This document shows, one piece after another, positions 17,619-27,808 of a DNA stretch of 64,000 nt. Under the pieces are notes generated by a model that was given only the letters and a program-made list of their open reading frames with translations, was not told the DNA's origin and ran no database searches. A program made the translations under genes and the position numbers. The DNA lies in contig NC_013204.1 of assembly GCF_000024265.1 (NCBI RefSeq), positions 2,608,501-2,672,500 of the forward strand. The letters are read 5' to 3'. Source of the stretch: Eggerthella lenta DSM 2243 (GTDB taxonomy: Bacteria > Actinomycetota > Coriobacteriia > Coriobacteriales > Eggerthellaceae). Position 1 is the first letter of the stretch. Each line of letters opens with the position of its first letter.

Positions 17619-18563
17619 CTAGTCACGCTCGCCCGGCTGGCGCACGGTGATCTCCTGCGCCTTCAGCGACACGCGGGAATTGGGGGGAACCGAAGAGGTG
17701 ACGAACGTGGATCCTGCGACGACCGAACCGGCGCCCACCACGGTTTCCCCGCCCAGAACCGAAGCGTTGGAATAGATCGTCACGTTGTCCTCGATCGTGG
17801 GATGGCGCTTCACCCCGGCAAGCCGCTGCCCGCCGCGCGTGGACAGCGCGCCCAGCGTGACGCCCTGGTACAGCTTCACATGGTCGCCGATGACGGTGGT
17901 CTCGCCGATGACCACGCCCGTGCCGTGGTCGATGAAGAAGTACTCGCCGATCTGGGCGCCGGCGCCGATGTCGATGCCCGTGCCGCTGTGCGCCAGCTCG
18001 GTCATGATGCGCGGGATGATGGGCACGTTCTGCTCGTACAGCACGTGCGCGATGCGGTACACGTAGATCGCGTACAGACCCGGATACGAGAAGATGACCT
18101 CCTCCTTCGACCCGGCCGCCGGATCGCCGTCATACAGCGCCTGCACGTCGGTGAGCAGCACCCGCTGTATGCTGGGAAGCTCGTCGAAGAACACCGTGCA
18201 CACTTCCGAGGCGCGCTCGCAGATATGCTCGGGCGTGGTGCCGCCGCACAGGTAGCGCGCCGGGTCGACCTCCGCAGCATCGCGATCGTCCGAGGTGTAC
18301 GTCATGGCGAGCACGATCTGCTCGCGCAGCACGCGTTCGATCTGTATGAGCGTCTCGCCGATGAAGTACTCCGGACTGGTGAACGGCGTCAGCATCTCGT
18401 CGCCGAAATAGCCCGGGAACAGCACCCGACGCAAGTCCTTGATCACGCTTTTCACGGCCAGGCGGCTGGGAAACCGCCGGCCGGGCTTCGTGAAGAATAT
18501 CTCGTCGGCCTCGTAGTTCTTCTCGATGCTTTTCACGATGCGATCGAGGTTGTCTCCGAACAT
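17619..18563 (-). CDS. cysE: serine O-acetyltransferase (EpsC/CysE type)
   Basis: A 314-residue protein with an alpha-helical N-terminal domain and a C-terminal left-handed beta-helix of hexapeptide repeats ([48 protein letters not shown]). It acetylates serine for cysteine synthesis. The long N-terminal domain resembles the EpsC form found without a fused cysteine synthase. AGGAGG lies 5 nt before the ATG at 18563. A Leu-tail feedback motif is not obvious. Confidence 0.92.
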   Translation of the reverse strand: MFGDNLDRIVKSIEKNYEADEIFFTKPGRRFPSRLAVKSVIKDLRRVLFPGYFGDEMLTPFTSPEYFIGETLIQIERVLREQIVLAMTYTSDDRDAAEVDPARYLCGGTTPEHICERASEVCTVFFDELPSIQRVLLTDVQALYDGDPAAGSKEEVIFSYPGLYAIYVYRIAHVLYEQNVPIIPRIMTELAHSGTGIDIGAGAQIGEYFFIDHGTGVVIGETTVIGDHVKLYQGVTLGALSTRGGQRLAGVKRHPTIEDNVTIYSNASVLGGETVVGAGSVVAGSTFVTSSVPPNSRVSLKAQEITVRQPGERD

Positions 18564-18700
18564 GGAACCTCCTGGAATCGAGTTGATCCGCTGCACTTCC
18601 CGCAGTGCACCTCGGCCGCCTTGCACGTGAAAGCGGCCGCTCCGCGGTCGGCTTGCGACGTGCCTAGTATACGACAAATGCAAGCGCAGAACACAAGAAA

Positions 18701-18743
18701 CCCCTGCTCCTCGGGCTTCGAATTTCAAGCCGAGGAGCAGGGG
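18701..18743 (-). terminator. terminator of clpC
   Basis: A stem of 17 pairs with a single bulge (18701-18718 with 18726-18743), followed on the minus strand by TTTCTTG, 17 nt after the clpC stop. Confidence 0.85.
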
Positions 18744-18760
18744 CGCTTAAGAGGCGAAGC

Positions 18761-21325
<2,565 letters not shown>

Positions 21326-21368
21326 GCTAGCCTCTATTCTCGCAGAGTCTATCGTATGGTTCCGTGCC

Positions 21369-21398
21369 ATCTTAGCACTCTTGTATTGAGAGTGCCAA
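21369..21398 (-). promoter_or_regulatory. clpC promoter with CIRCE operator
   Basis: CIRCE is TTAGCACTC-N9-GAGTGCCAA at 21372-21398, one base off the consensus inverted repeat. On the minus strand TTGGCA (21393-21398), 18 bp and TAAGAT (21369-21374) form a promoter embedded in it, so HrcA binding would block RNA polymerase directly. Confidence 0.85.
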
Positions 21399-21612
21399 TA
21401 CCGCATATGACCGCACACGGCTGCTCCACAAGCGCCGACGGACGGCCCGCTATCCATCCTACCATGTCCGCCGCCCGCATGAGCCCCTGCCCCACTATGC
21501 CTCCAAACGTGCTCGCTTCTGACAAAGACCCGAAACGTGCGTGGGCGATTGAAAGCTCGGAGACGCGTGCAAGCGCGACGACGTGCGGCGCAGCGCAGGC
21601 CTCCGAACCGCG

Positions 21613-21651
21613 GAAAGGCCGCTTGCGCGGCATATGCGCAAGCGGCCTTTC
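21613..21651 (-). terminator. terminator hairpin after lysS
   Basis: A perfect 16-bp stem (21613-21628 with 21636-21651) with a 7-nt loop, 24 nt beyond the lysS stop. The remainder of the gap to clpC (21400-21612) shows no gene. Confidence 0.8.
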
Positions 21652-21674
21652 GGAAGCGATTATGCGGCGGCGCT

Positions 21675-23618
21675 TTAGTACAGCTTGGCGCCGGCGGGGA
21701 TGTGGTCGTCAACCATCAGGAGGTTCAGGCGCTCTTCGCCCTCCTCCTCATGGATGGCCGACAGCAGCATGCCGCACGATTCCACGCCCATCATCTTGCG
21801 CGGCGGCAGGTTCGTGATGGCGATGAGCGTGCGGCCCACCAGCTCTTCCGGCTCGTAATAGGCGTGGATGCCGGACAGGATGACGCGATCGGAGCCCGTG
21901 CCGTCGTCGAGCGTGAACTGCAGCAGCTTCTTGCTCTTGGGAACGGCAACGCACTCCTTCACCTTCACGGCACGAAAATCGGACTTGCTGAACGTGTCGA
22001 AGTCGACCTCGTCCTGGAACAGGGGCTCGACGACCACCTTCGAGAAGTCGATGGGCGCCTCGGCAACTGCGGGAGCCGCAGCGGCAGGCGCGGCAGCGCG
22101 CGGACGCCCGCCGGCCGGAGCCTCGTCCCTCATGTGGGGGAACAGCAGCACGTCGCGGATGGACGGGGCGTCGGTGAGCAGCATGACCAGACGGTCGATG
22201 CCGATGCCGCAGCCGCCCGCCGGGGGCATGCCGTACTCGAGGGCGCGCACGTAGTCGTCGTCGTAGCCCATGGCCTCGTCGTCGCCGAGGTCCTTCGCCT
22301 CCACCTGCGCGCGGAAGCGCTCGGCCTGGTCGACCGGATCGTTCAGCTCGCCGAAGGCGTTGGCGTACTCGTGGCCGCAGATGAACAGCTCGAAGCGCTC
22401 GGTCAGGTTCGGATCGCCCGCCAGCTTCTTGGCAAGCGGCGACACCTCGATGGGATGCTCGGTGACGAAGGTGGGCTGGATGAGCTTCTCCTCGGCCACC
22501 GCCTCGAAGATCTCGGCGATGAGCTTGCCCTTACCCCATGCGGCTTCGGCGTGGCCGCCGTTGCGCTCGAGGATATCCACCAGCTCGTCGCGCGTGCGCT
22601 GGAAGCTGACATCCTCGCCGGCTCCTTCGCTGGCCAGCTCGATCATGGTGGCGCGGCGCCACGATCCGCTGAGATCCACCTGATGGCCCTGATACTCCAC
22701 CTGCAGCGTGCCGCACGAGGCAAGCGCCGCCGCCTGGATGACGCCCTGCGTGAGCTCCATCATGCCTTCGAGGTCGCTGAACGCCTGGTAGAACTCCATG
22801 GTGGTGAACTCGGGGTTATGATACGGATCCATGCCCTCGTTGCGGAACTGGCGCCCGATCTCGAAGACCTTCTCGAAGCCGCCCACCAGCAAGCGCTTGA
22901 GATGCAGCTCGGTGGCGATGCGCAGGTAGAAGTCCTTGTCCAGCGCGTTGTGGTGCGTGACGAAGGGACGCGCGTTCGCGCCGCCGAGGATGGGGTGCAG
23001 GATGGGCGTCTCCACCTCGTAGTAGCCGTGATCCTCCATGTAGCGGCGGATGGCGGAAACCACCTTGAAGCGCTTCTCGAACGTGTCGCGCACCTCGCGG
23101 TTCATGACGAGGTCGACATAGCGCTGGCGATAGCGCGTCTCCTTGTCGGCCAAGCCGTGGAACTTCTCCGGCAGGGGGCGCAGCGACTTGCTGAGCAGCT
23201 CGAACGATGCCACGGACACGGACAGCTGCCCGCGCTTCGTGCGCATCATCGTGCCCTCGACGCCGATCCAGTCGCCCACGTCCAGGTCCTTGAGCTCGGC
23301 GAACGCGTCCTCGCCCAGCGCGTTGATGCGGCAGAACAGCTGCATGTCGCCCGTGGAGTCGCGCAGCTCGAGGAAAGCCAGCTTGCCCTGATCGCGCTTC
23401 GCCATGACGCGGCCGGCGACCTTCACCTCGTCCTCGGTGGACGCGCCGTCCTCGAGGTCGGCGTACTGTTCGGCCAGGTCGGCCAGGTGGTGCGAGTACG
23501 CGAACGCATGGCCGTACGGGTCCTTGCCCGCTGCCATCAGCGCCTCGCGCTTAGCGCGGCGCACGGCGATGGGGTCGTCTTCGATGATCTGCTCGGTGGT
23601 GTCGATGGTATCGCTCAT
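21675..23618 (-). CDS. lysS: lysyl-tRNA synthetase fused to a Trbp111-like tRNA-binding domain
   Basis: A 647-residue protein. Residues ~1-500 are a complete class II LysRS: N-terminal OB fold (VKVAGRVMAKRDQGKLAFLEL), motif 2 region (IGRQFRNEGMDPYHNPEFTTMEFY) and motif 3 (PPAGGCGIGIDRLVMLLT). An Ala/Pro linker leads to residues ~522-647, an OB-fold domain (FSKSDFRAVKVKECVAVPKS, then RVILSGIHAYYEPEEL and NLPPRKMMGVESCGMLLSA). The latter matches the EMAPII/Trbp111 domain usually attached to MetRS or PheRS beta. Bacterial LysRS is normally ~500 residues, so this is an unusual fusion that should raise tRNA affinity. GAGGA precedes the ATG. Confidence 0.95.
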   Translation of the reverse strand: MSDTIDTTEQIIEDDPIAVRRAKREALMAAGKDPYGHAFAYSHHLADLAEQYADLEDGASTEDEVKVAGRVMAKRDQGKLAFLELRDSTGDMQLFCRINALGEDAFAELKDLDVGDWIGVEGTMMRTKRGQLSVSVASFELLSKSLRPLPEKFHGLADKETRYRQRYVDLVMNREVRDTFEKRFKVVSAIRRYMEDHGYYEVETPILHPILGGANARPFVTHHNALDKDFYLRIATELHLKRLLVGGFEKVFEIGRQFRNEGMDPYHNPEFTTMEFYQAFSDLEGMMELTQGVIQAAALASCGTLQVEYQGHQVDLSGSWRRATMIELASEGAGEDVSFQRTRDELVDILERNGGHAEAAWGKGKLIAEIFEAVAEEKLIQPTFVTEHPIEVSPLAKKLAGDPNLTERFELFICGHEYANAFGELNDPVDQAERFRAQVEAKDLGDDEAMGYDDDYVRALEYGMPPAGGCGIGIDRLVMLLTDAPSIRDVLLFPHMRDEAPAGGRPRAAAPAAAAPAVAEAPIDFSKVVVEPLFQDEVDFDTFSKSDFRAVKVKECVAVPKSKKLLQFTLDDGTGSDRVILSGIHAYYEPEELVGRTLIAITNLPPRKMMGVESCGMLLSAIHEEEGEERLNLLMVDDHIPAGAKLY

Positions 23619-23656
23619 TGATTGTCCTCGAAATCACGGGTTGGCGTAGTAAGTCA

Positions 23657-23764
23657 GCGAGAGGCGCCCTGGTGCCCGAGATCGTGGGGAGGGCGAGGGC
23701 GAAGCGTACTTCGGTACGCGAGTCCCTCGGCCTCGCCGCGAGATCGGGTGCAAGGGCGTCTCGC
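23657..23764. repeat. large imperfect hairpin between greA and lysS
   Basis: Two ~50-nt arms centred on GTAC-TTCG-GTAC at ~23706-23717 can fold into one long imperfect stem. It occupies most of the intergenic gap and resembles the other long inverted repeats of the window in placement. Confidence 0.65.
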
Positions 23765-23775
23765 AGCGTCGGCAA

Positions 23776-23802
23776 GTTGCGCCGTTCGCAGAACGGCGCA
23801 AC
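23776..23802 (-). terminator. hairpin after greA
   Basis: A 12-bp perfect stem with a 3-nt loop begins 3 nt beyond the greA stop. There is no T-tract, so read-through into lysS is possible. Confidence 0.6.
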
Positions 23803-23805
23803 TCA

Positions 23806-24276
23806 CTAGTGTTCCAGCTTGAGAATGGTCATGGTGATCTTGCGGCCGGTGGGACCCGTGGTCTCCACCACGTCGCCCTTCTTGTGGCCCAGCAGCACCG
23901 AACCCACCGGGGACTCGTTGGAGATCTTGCCGGCGGCGGCATCGCTCTCGGCGCCGCCCACGATAGTGAACACGCGCTCGCGCCCACCCATGTCGACCGT
24001 CACCGTCGAGCCGATGTGCACGCTGTTCGAGCGCTTCGGGGTGTTGACCACCGTCGCCTCGGAAAGGATGCGGCTGATCTCGGCAATACGCGCCTCCATC
24101 ATGCCCTGCTCGTTCTTGGCGTCGTCGTACTCGGAGTTCTCCGAGATGTCGCCGAACTCGCGCGCCACCTTGATGCGCTCGCCGATCTCGGCGCGTTTCT
24201 CGGTTTCCAGGAAGTGGAGTTCTTCCTCGAGCTTGTCCTTGCCTTCTTGCGTGAGAATGAAATTGCCGTCTGCCAT
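23806..24276 (-). CDS. greA: transcription elongation factor GreA
   Basis: A 156-residue protein: N-terminal coiled coil (KDKLEEELHFLETEKRAEIG) with the tip acidic motif GDISENSEYDDAKNEQ, and a C-terminal FKBP-like domain (VGSVLLGHKKGDVVETTGPTG). It binds in the RNA polymerase secondary channel and triggers transcript cleavage in backtracked complexes. Length and motifs are typical. It is followed on the same strand by lysS. Confidence 0.97.
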   Translation of the reverse strand: MADGNFILTQEGKDKLEEELHFLETEKRAEIGERIKVAREFGDISENSEYDDAKNEQGMMEARIAEISRILSEATVVNTPKRSNSVHIGSTVTVDMGGRERVFTIVGGAESDAAAGKISNESPVGSVLLGHKKGDVVETTGPTGRKITMTILKLEH

Positions 24277-24351
24277 GAATGCTCACCTGTCCATTTACAA
24301 AAACATGCACGCTCGTCCGCAAGCGTGCTACCGGTACCTGATATGAAAAAA

Positions 24352-24389
24352 GCGGTATGTGCAGAGCGCCGAGCGACTGCACATACCGC
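24352..24389 (-). terminator. terminator of tatA
   Basis: A 13-bp stem (24352-24364 with 24377-24389), 12-nt loop, and six T residues on the minus strand. Confidence 0.9.
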
Positions 24390-24408
24390 GAACCAGACGA
24401 ATGTAAAA

Positions 24409-24672
24409 CTACTCGGCTTTCTTCTTAGCCGCGGTGGTGGTCTTCTTGGCCGCGGTCGTCTTCTTGACGGGCTCCTCGACCTCTTCGATCACTTCTTCCT
24501 CGTCATCGGCCTCGACGATGTTCTTATCGCCGCCGCCCATGCCTTCGCGCAGGTTCTTGACGGTCTTGCCGATGGCGCCGCCGAGCTTCGGGAGGTTCTT
24601 CGGCCCGAAGATGAGCAGGATTACCGCGAGAATGATGAGAAGCTCAGGCATTCCCATTCCCAGGATTTTCAT
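24409..24672 (-). CDS. tatA: Sec-independent translocase subunit TatA
   Basis: An 87-residue protein: a membrane helix (MPELLIILAVILLIFGP), the hinge NLPKLGGAIGKTVKNLREG forming the amphipathic helix, then an acidic and Lys/Ala/Thr-rich tail. It forms the Tat pore for folded proteins; the flavoprotein at 47 kb carries a Tat signal. GGAGGAACGT precedes the ATG at 24672. tatC is not in the window. Confidence 0.93.
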   Translation of the reverse strand: MKILGMGMPELLIILAVILLIFGPKNLPKLGGAIGKTVKNLREGMGGGDKNIVEADDEEEVIEEVEEPVKKTTAAKKTTTAAKKKAE

Positions 24673-24750
24673 ACGTTCCTCCAAATTGCTCGTGCGAAGC
24701 GCTTCTGCGACCTCGCTCCCCCTGACGCAGCCAGGGTCACATGCCTATGC

Positions 24751-24838
24751 AAAAAAGGGATGTTCCCCATCCCCTTTAGCAACCAAATAACTGCTTTCGC
24801 AGCGACGGTTATGATAGCACAATGTTACAGAAGGTAAA
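24751..24838 (-). ncRNA. promoter-terminator pair enclosing a ~50-nt transcript of unknown role
   Basis: On the minus strand TTTACC (24833-24838), 16 bp and TATCAT (24811-24816) form a promoter, and a hairpin at 24757-24773 with six T residues ends transcription ~50 nt later. The promoter and start region closely match those of tRNA-Pro at 29.4 kb, but no tRNA is present. It may be a leader with an attenuator before tatA, a small RNA, or a scar of a lost tRNA gene. Confidence 0.45.
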
Positions 24839-24883
24839 AGAAAATGCAGCGATAATCCCCTTTCCACGCCTTCTCCACTGATA
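24791..24883. repeat. copy 1 of a ~95-bp repeat shared with the tRNA-Pro promoter region
   Basis: The stretch from ACTGCTTTCGCAGCGACGG to CACGCCTTCTCCACTG matches 29433-29525 at most positions. Both contain the TTTACC-N16-TATCAT promoter on the minus strand. The two copies flank the segment carrying the lipoprotein, IS110 and IS1249-type elements. Confidence 0.65.
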
Positions 24884-25047
24884 TGCCCCGCCCCGCCTTC
24901 GCCATGGCGAGAAGCCTTTGCCGTAGAGCACAGCCAACCGGACGAGACGCGGTCATCAACCAATTGAATCCATTTTGAACCCCGTTTTGAAACCGCTATT
25001 CGGTCGGAGACCACCGACCCTATGCAGAAATCTTGAGTATCGAGGCC

Positions 25048-26097
25048 CTACTTCGCAGAGAACAGCCCCGAAAGATAGCTATAACTACCGGGCATTTTAT
25101 CAATCGGCTTGCTTCCGATGAGCTCTACGCTTTCGGCATTGTATTGGTATATCGCCCAATCTCCGAGCACGTATATCGACCCTTCAGTCACAACCATTTG
25201 CATCGCTTCGTGCTCGAAAGCATGCTCTTCGATAGCCCCCGTCTCTAGATCCACGATGCTCAGCGCGCTATCGTCTTGACCTTGAACGACATTGTAGTGG
25301 GCAATGTAAAGCTTGCCGTCCGCGATAGCCACGCTTGAAGGACCGCCCTTGCTCAATGGAATGAAGCTCAACGTGTTGCCTTCGGTGTCGAGTACGCCAA
25401 TCTGTCTTTCCACAAGGCCAACGCTGCAGAAATAGATTTTGCCTTCATGCACAACCGCCCGGTAGGCGTCCGCAACCCTATAGGCGTTCGAATCATAGGT
25501 GCTGCAATCGATTGATTCTTTGAGGGCCAAGTCTTCGTCGTAGCAATAAATCATCGAAGAGTCGTCATCGAGAGACAATGCGAAAGCATACAGACTGTCT
25601 TCGCACCAAACGATTTTCGATACACAAACCCCCTCGATAGCTATCTTCGACACGTCCCCGTTGTCGATTCGGCAGCGGTTTATATAAGACGAATCGCAGG
25701 TGAAGACGTACTCATCGTTCACGGCCACATCATTCATGCCCGATCGACCGATAGCGTGTGTTTTGGATGCAAGGGAAGCTACATCGACCTGAAGGACGGC
25801 CTCGCCGTCTCTAACCTTAGACCTTCCTTGGGGAATAACAAAAAGACTGCCCTGGTAAACCAGGGGATTGTGAAAAACGTCACCCAAGTTCGCATAGCGC
25901 AGCGGAAGCTGCGCCACCTCGTTCAACTCCCCATCGTAGAAGACGATCCTGCTCGTTTCATCCGTCCCTCGCGTTTCGATGATGCCGATAGAGGCGTCGA
26001 CGGGCGCAACCCGCTCGCCATCCGAAGCGCAACCATACAAGCCGATCACCGTGAAGAGCATCGCGCCGATTAGAAAGGGTACCGAAACTCGTTTCAT
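25048..26097 (-). CDS. lipoprotein with beta-propeller-like repeats
   Basis: A 349-residue protein. Its N-terminus MKRVSVPFLIGAMLFTVIGL ends in a lipobox (LYGC), so it is anchored in the membrane and faces outward. The rest consists of repeated short beta-strand units with readings such as YQGSLFVIPQG, VNDEYVFTCDSSYIN, HEGKIYFCSVG, ADGKLYIAHYN and TEGSIYVLGDW, about 40-50 residues apart, as in WD40- or YncE-like propellers. The target is unknown. The start at 26097 follows AAAGGATT. GC content is visibly lower than in neighbouring genes, suggesting acquisition with the island. Confidence 0.7.
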   Translation of the reverse strand: MKRVSVPFLIGAMLFTVIGLYGCASDGERVAPVDASIGIIETRGTDETSRIVFYDGELNEVAQLPLRYANLGDVFHNPLVYQGSLFVIPQGRSKVRDGEAVLQVDVASLASKTHAIGRSGMNDVAVNDEYVFTCDSSYINRCRIDNGDVSKIAIEGVCVSKIVWCEDSLYAFALSLDDDSSMIYCYDEDLALKESIDCSTYDSNAYRVADAYRAVVHEGKIYFCSVGLVERQIGVLDTEGNTLSFIPLSKGGPSSVAIADGKLYIAHYNVVQGQDDSALSIVDLETGAIEEHAFEHEAMQMVVTEGSIYVLGDWAIYQYNAESVELIGSKPIDKMPGSYSYLSGLFSAK

Positions 26098-26292
26098 AGT
26101 CAATCCTTTGATCGCAGGCATCAGGGCAACTTCTGGAGACCCGAAAAACCCGATCGGATGAATGATCGACCCTAAGAATAACACGAGCCGAGAACAAAAC
26201 CTGTATGTTTGGGTATCGACGGGAGCCAAAGACAACGCTGGTCAGAAGAGCTCAAGCGAAGCGCCGAAGGCGTGCTGACCGCGCGATGCGAA

Positions 26293-26476
26293 GTGAGGGT
26301 TTTCTGCCCGGAGCCGTTTATGTTCCGATTGAACCCTCACGGGAGACGATATGAGCAGAACATTGTGAGCCCCTGCTTCGTGTCGTCTTTGTTTTGCGTG
26401 GGTCGGGGCCGATAATGGTTCGTATCTAGCAAGCCGGCAATCGACCAGGTTGCCACAGACATGAGAGGGGCTCACC
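26293..26476 (+). ncRNA. non-coding left part of IS110 element, candidate bridge RNA
   Basis: A gene-free stretch of ~180 nt precedes the IS110 transposase. It contains a stem (GTGAGGGTT at 26293-26301 with AACCCTCAC at 26332-26340) and further pairing potential. IS110-group elements are known to encode a structured bridge RNA in this position that selects target and donor. Its exact limits here are not determined. Confidence 0.45.
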
Positions 26477-27590
26477 ATGTCCTATGTTACCTCAATCGGC
26501 CTCGACGTACACGCACGTTCGATAACAGCTGTCGCATTCGATCCTGCAACAGGAGAAGTGCGTTCGAAGAGATTCGGCTATGCTCCGGCCGAAGTCGCTG
26601 CATGGACGCTAGCCTTCGATTCCCCTAAAGCGGTTTACGAATCCGGCGTGACCGGATTCCACCTTGTCCGCGCCTTGCGAGGTCTTGGGGTCGACTGCAT
26701 CGTCGGCGCCGTGTCCAAGATGCACAAGCCTGCAGCCGACAAGCGCAAGAAGAACGATCGCAACGATGCCGAGTTCTTGGCGCGTCAGCTTGCCGCCCGC
26801 AACATCAAAGAGGTCTGGATACCCGATGAGGAGTGCGAGGCGGCACGCGACCTCTCCCGCGTCTTGGAAGACGTCCGCGAAGACCTCACGCGCGCGAAGC
26901 ATCGCCTAACCCACTTGCTCATACGGCATGGCTACGCCTTCGACGAGATCGGGCCGGACGGCAAGCGCAAGGGCAAGTGGACGAGGGCGCATTGGGAGTG
27001 GATACGAAGCATCGAGCTTTCCGAAGCGGCGGCGCGCGACGCCCTTGACTTCTACGTTTCCGAAGTGCGCCATATCGAGGCCCAGAAGAAGGCCATCGAA
27101 AAAGAAATCGCCGACTACGCCCGTGCCGATCGTTGGCGTGGGCGGGTGGAAGCCCTTCGCCGTCTCAAAGGCATAGAGACCATGACGGCGTTTTCCCTTG
27201 TGGCGGAAGCGGGGGTGTTCTCTCGCTTCGAGAGCGCCCGCGCATTCTCGTCCTGGCTCGGGCTCACTCCTTCCGAGCATTCCAGCGGAGAGAGGGTGAG
27301 CCGCGGCGGCATTATCAAAGCCGGCAACACCCATCTTCGAAAGCAGCTCGTAGAGTCGTCGTGGCACTACACGAGGGCTACGACCAAGCGCAAGAGGGAT
27401 CAGCGGGGAGAAGAGGTGCCCCTTGCAATCGAAAACCATGCCGCCCGGGGGCGTGAAGCGCCTTGCAGAGAGGCGGGCTCACTTTGCAAGGCGCAATCTT
27501 CGCCCGGCGGCGGCCAACGCGGCCACCGCAAGAGAGCTCTCCTGCTGGGTATGGGTTGTGGGCTGCATGTCGGAAGGGGCTCTCGTATAG
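26477..27590 (+). pseudogene. IS110-family transposase, frameshifted near the C-terminus
   Basis: The N-terminal RuvC-like DEDD domain (SIGLDVHARSITAVAFDP at residues 6-23, then KNDRNDAEFLARQLA) and the C-terminal Transposase_20 domain (LKGIETMTAFSLVAEAG, then FSSWLGLTPSEHSSG) are intact. After ENHAARG the reading frame shifts at a run of five G (27447-27451): the current frame gives a nonsense tail to 27601. The next frame continues naturally (VKRLAERRAHFARRNLRPA and onward) to a TAG at 27590. One extra G explains it. The catalytic Ser-containing domain survives, so partial activity is not excluded. Replication slippage or a base-calling error are alternatives. Confidence 0.85.
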
Positions 27591-27808
27591 AAACTCGTTA
27601 ACGTTCGATCTTTTATCCAGCAAGCCCTTCATGTCGACTGGTCGTTGGATGCGATCCCAGCTGCTTTTTTTGGACGCCGGTTTATCCGGTACGCCCGCAC
27701 GGAGACTCTTCTTTGAAGGTGCGCGCATCCAGCCGTAGCAACGAAATGCGAAGCCAGCGCAGCGAACATACCGGGCAATGACGCACTGTTGCCGACCTCG
27801 GCATCCTG

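Noticed and set aside
21537-23621. A 694-codon plus-strand frame opposite lysS
   Set aside because: It is a mirror of the high-GC lysS frame, with no start signal and no domain.
24796-24804. Idea that a tRNA lies in the promoter-terminator interval upstream of tatA
   Set aside because: The ~50-nt interval cannot form a cloverleaf; only a short GCTGC/GCAG hairpin is visible.
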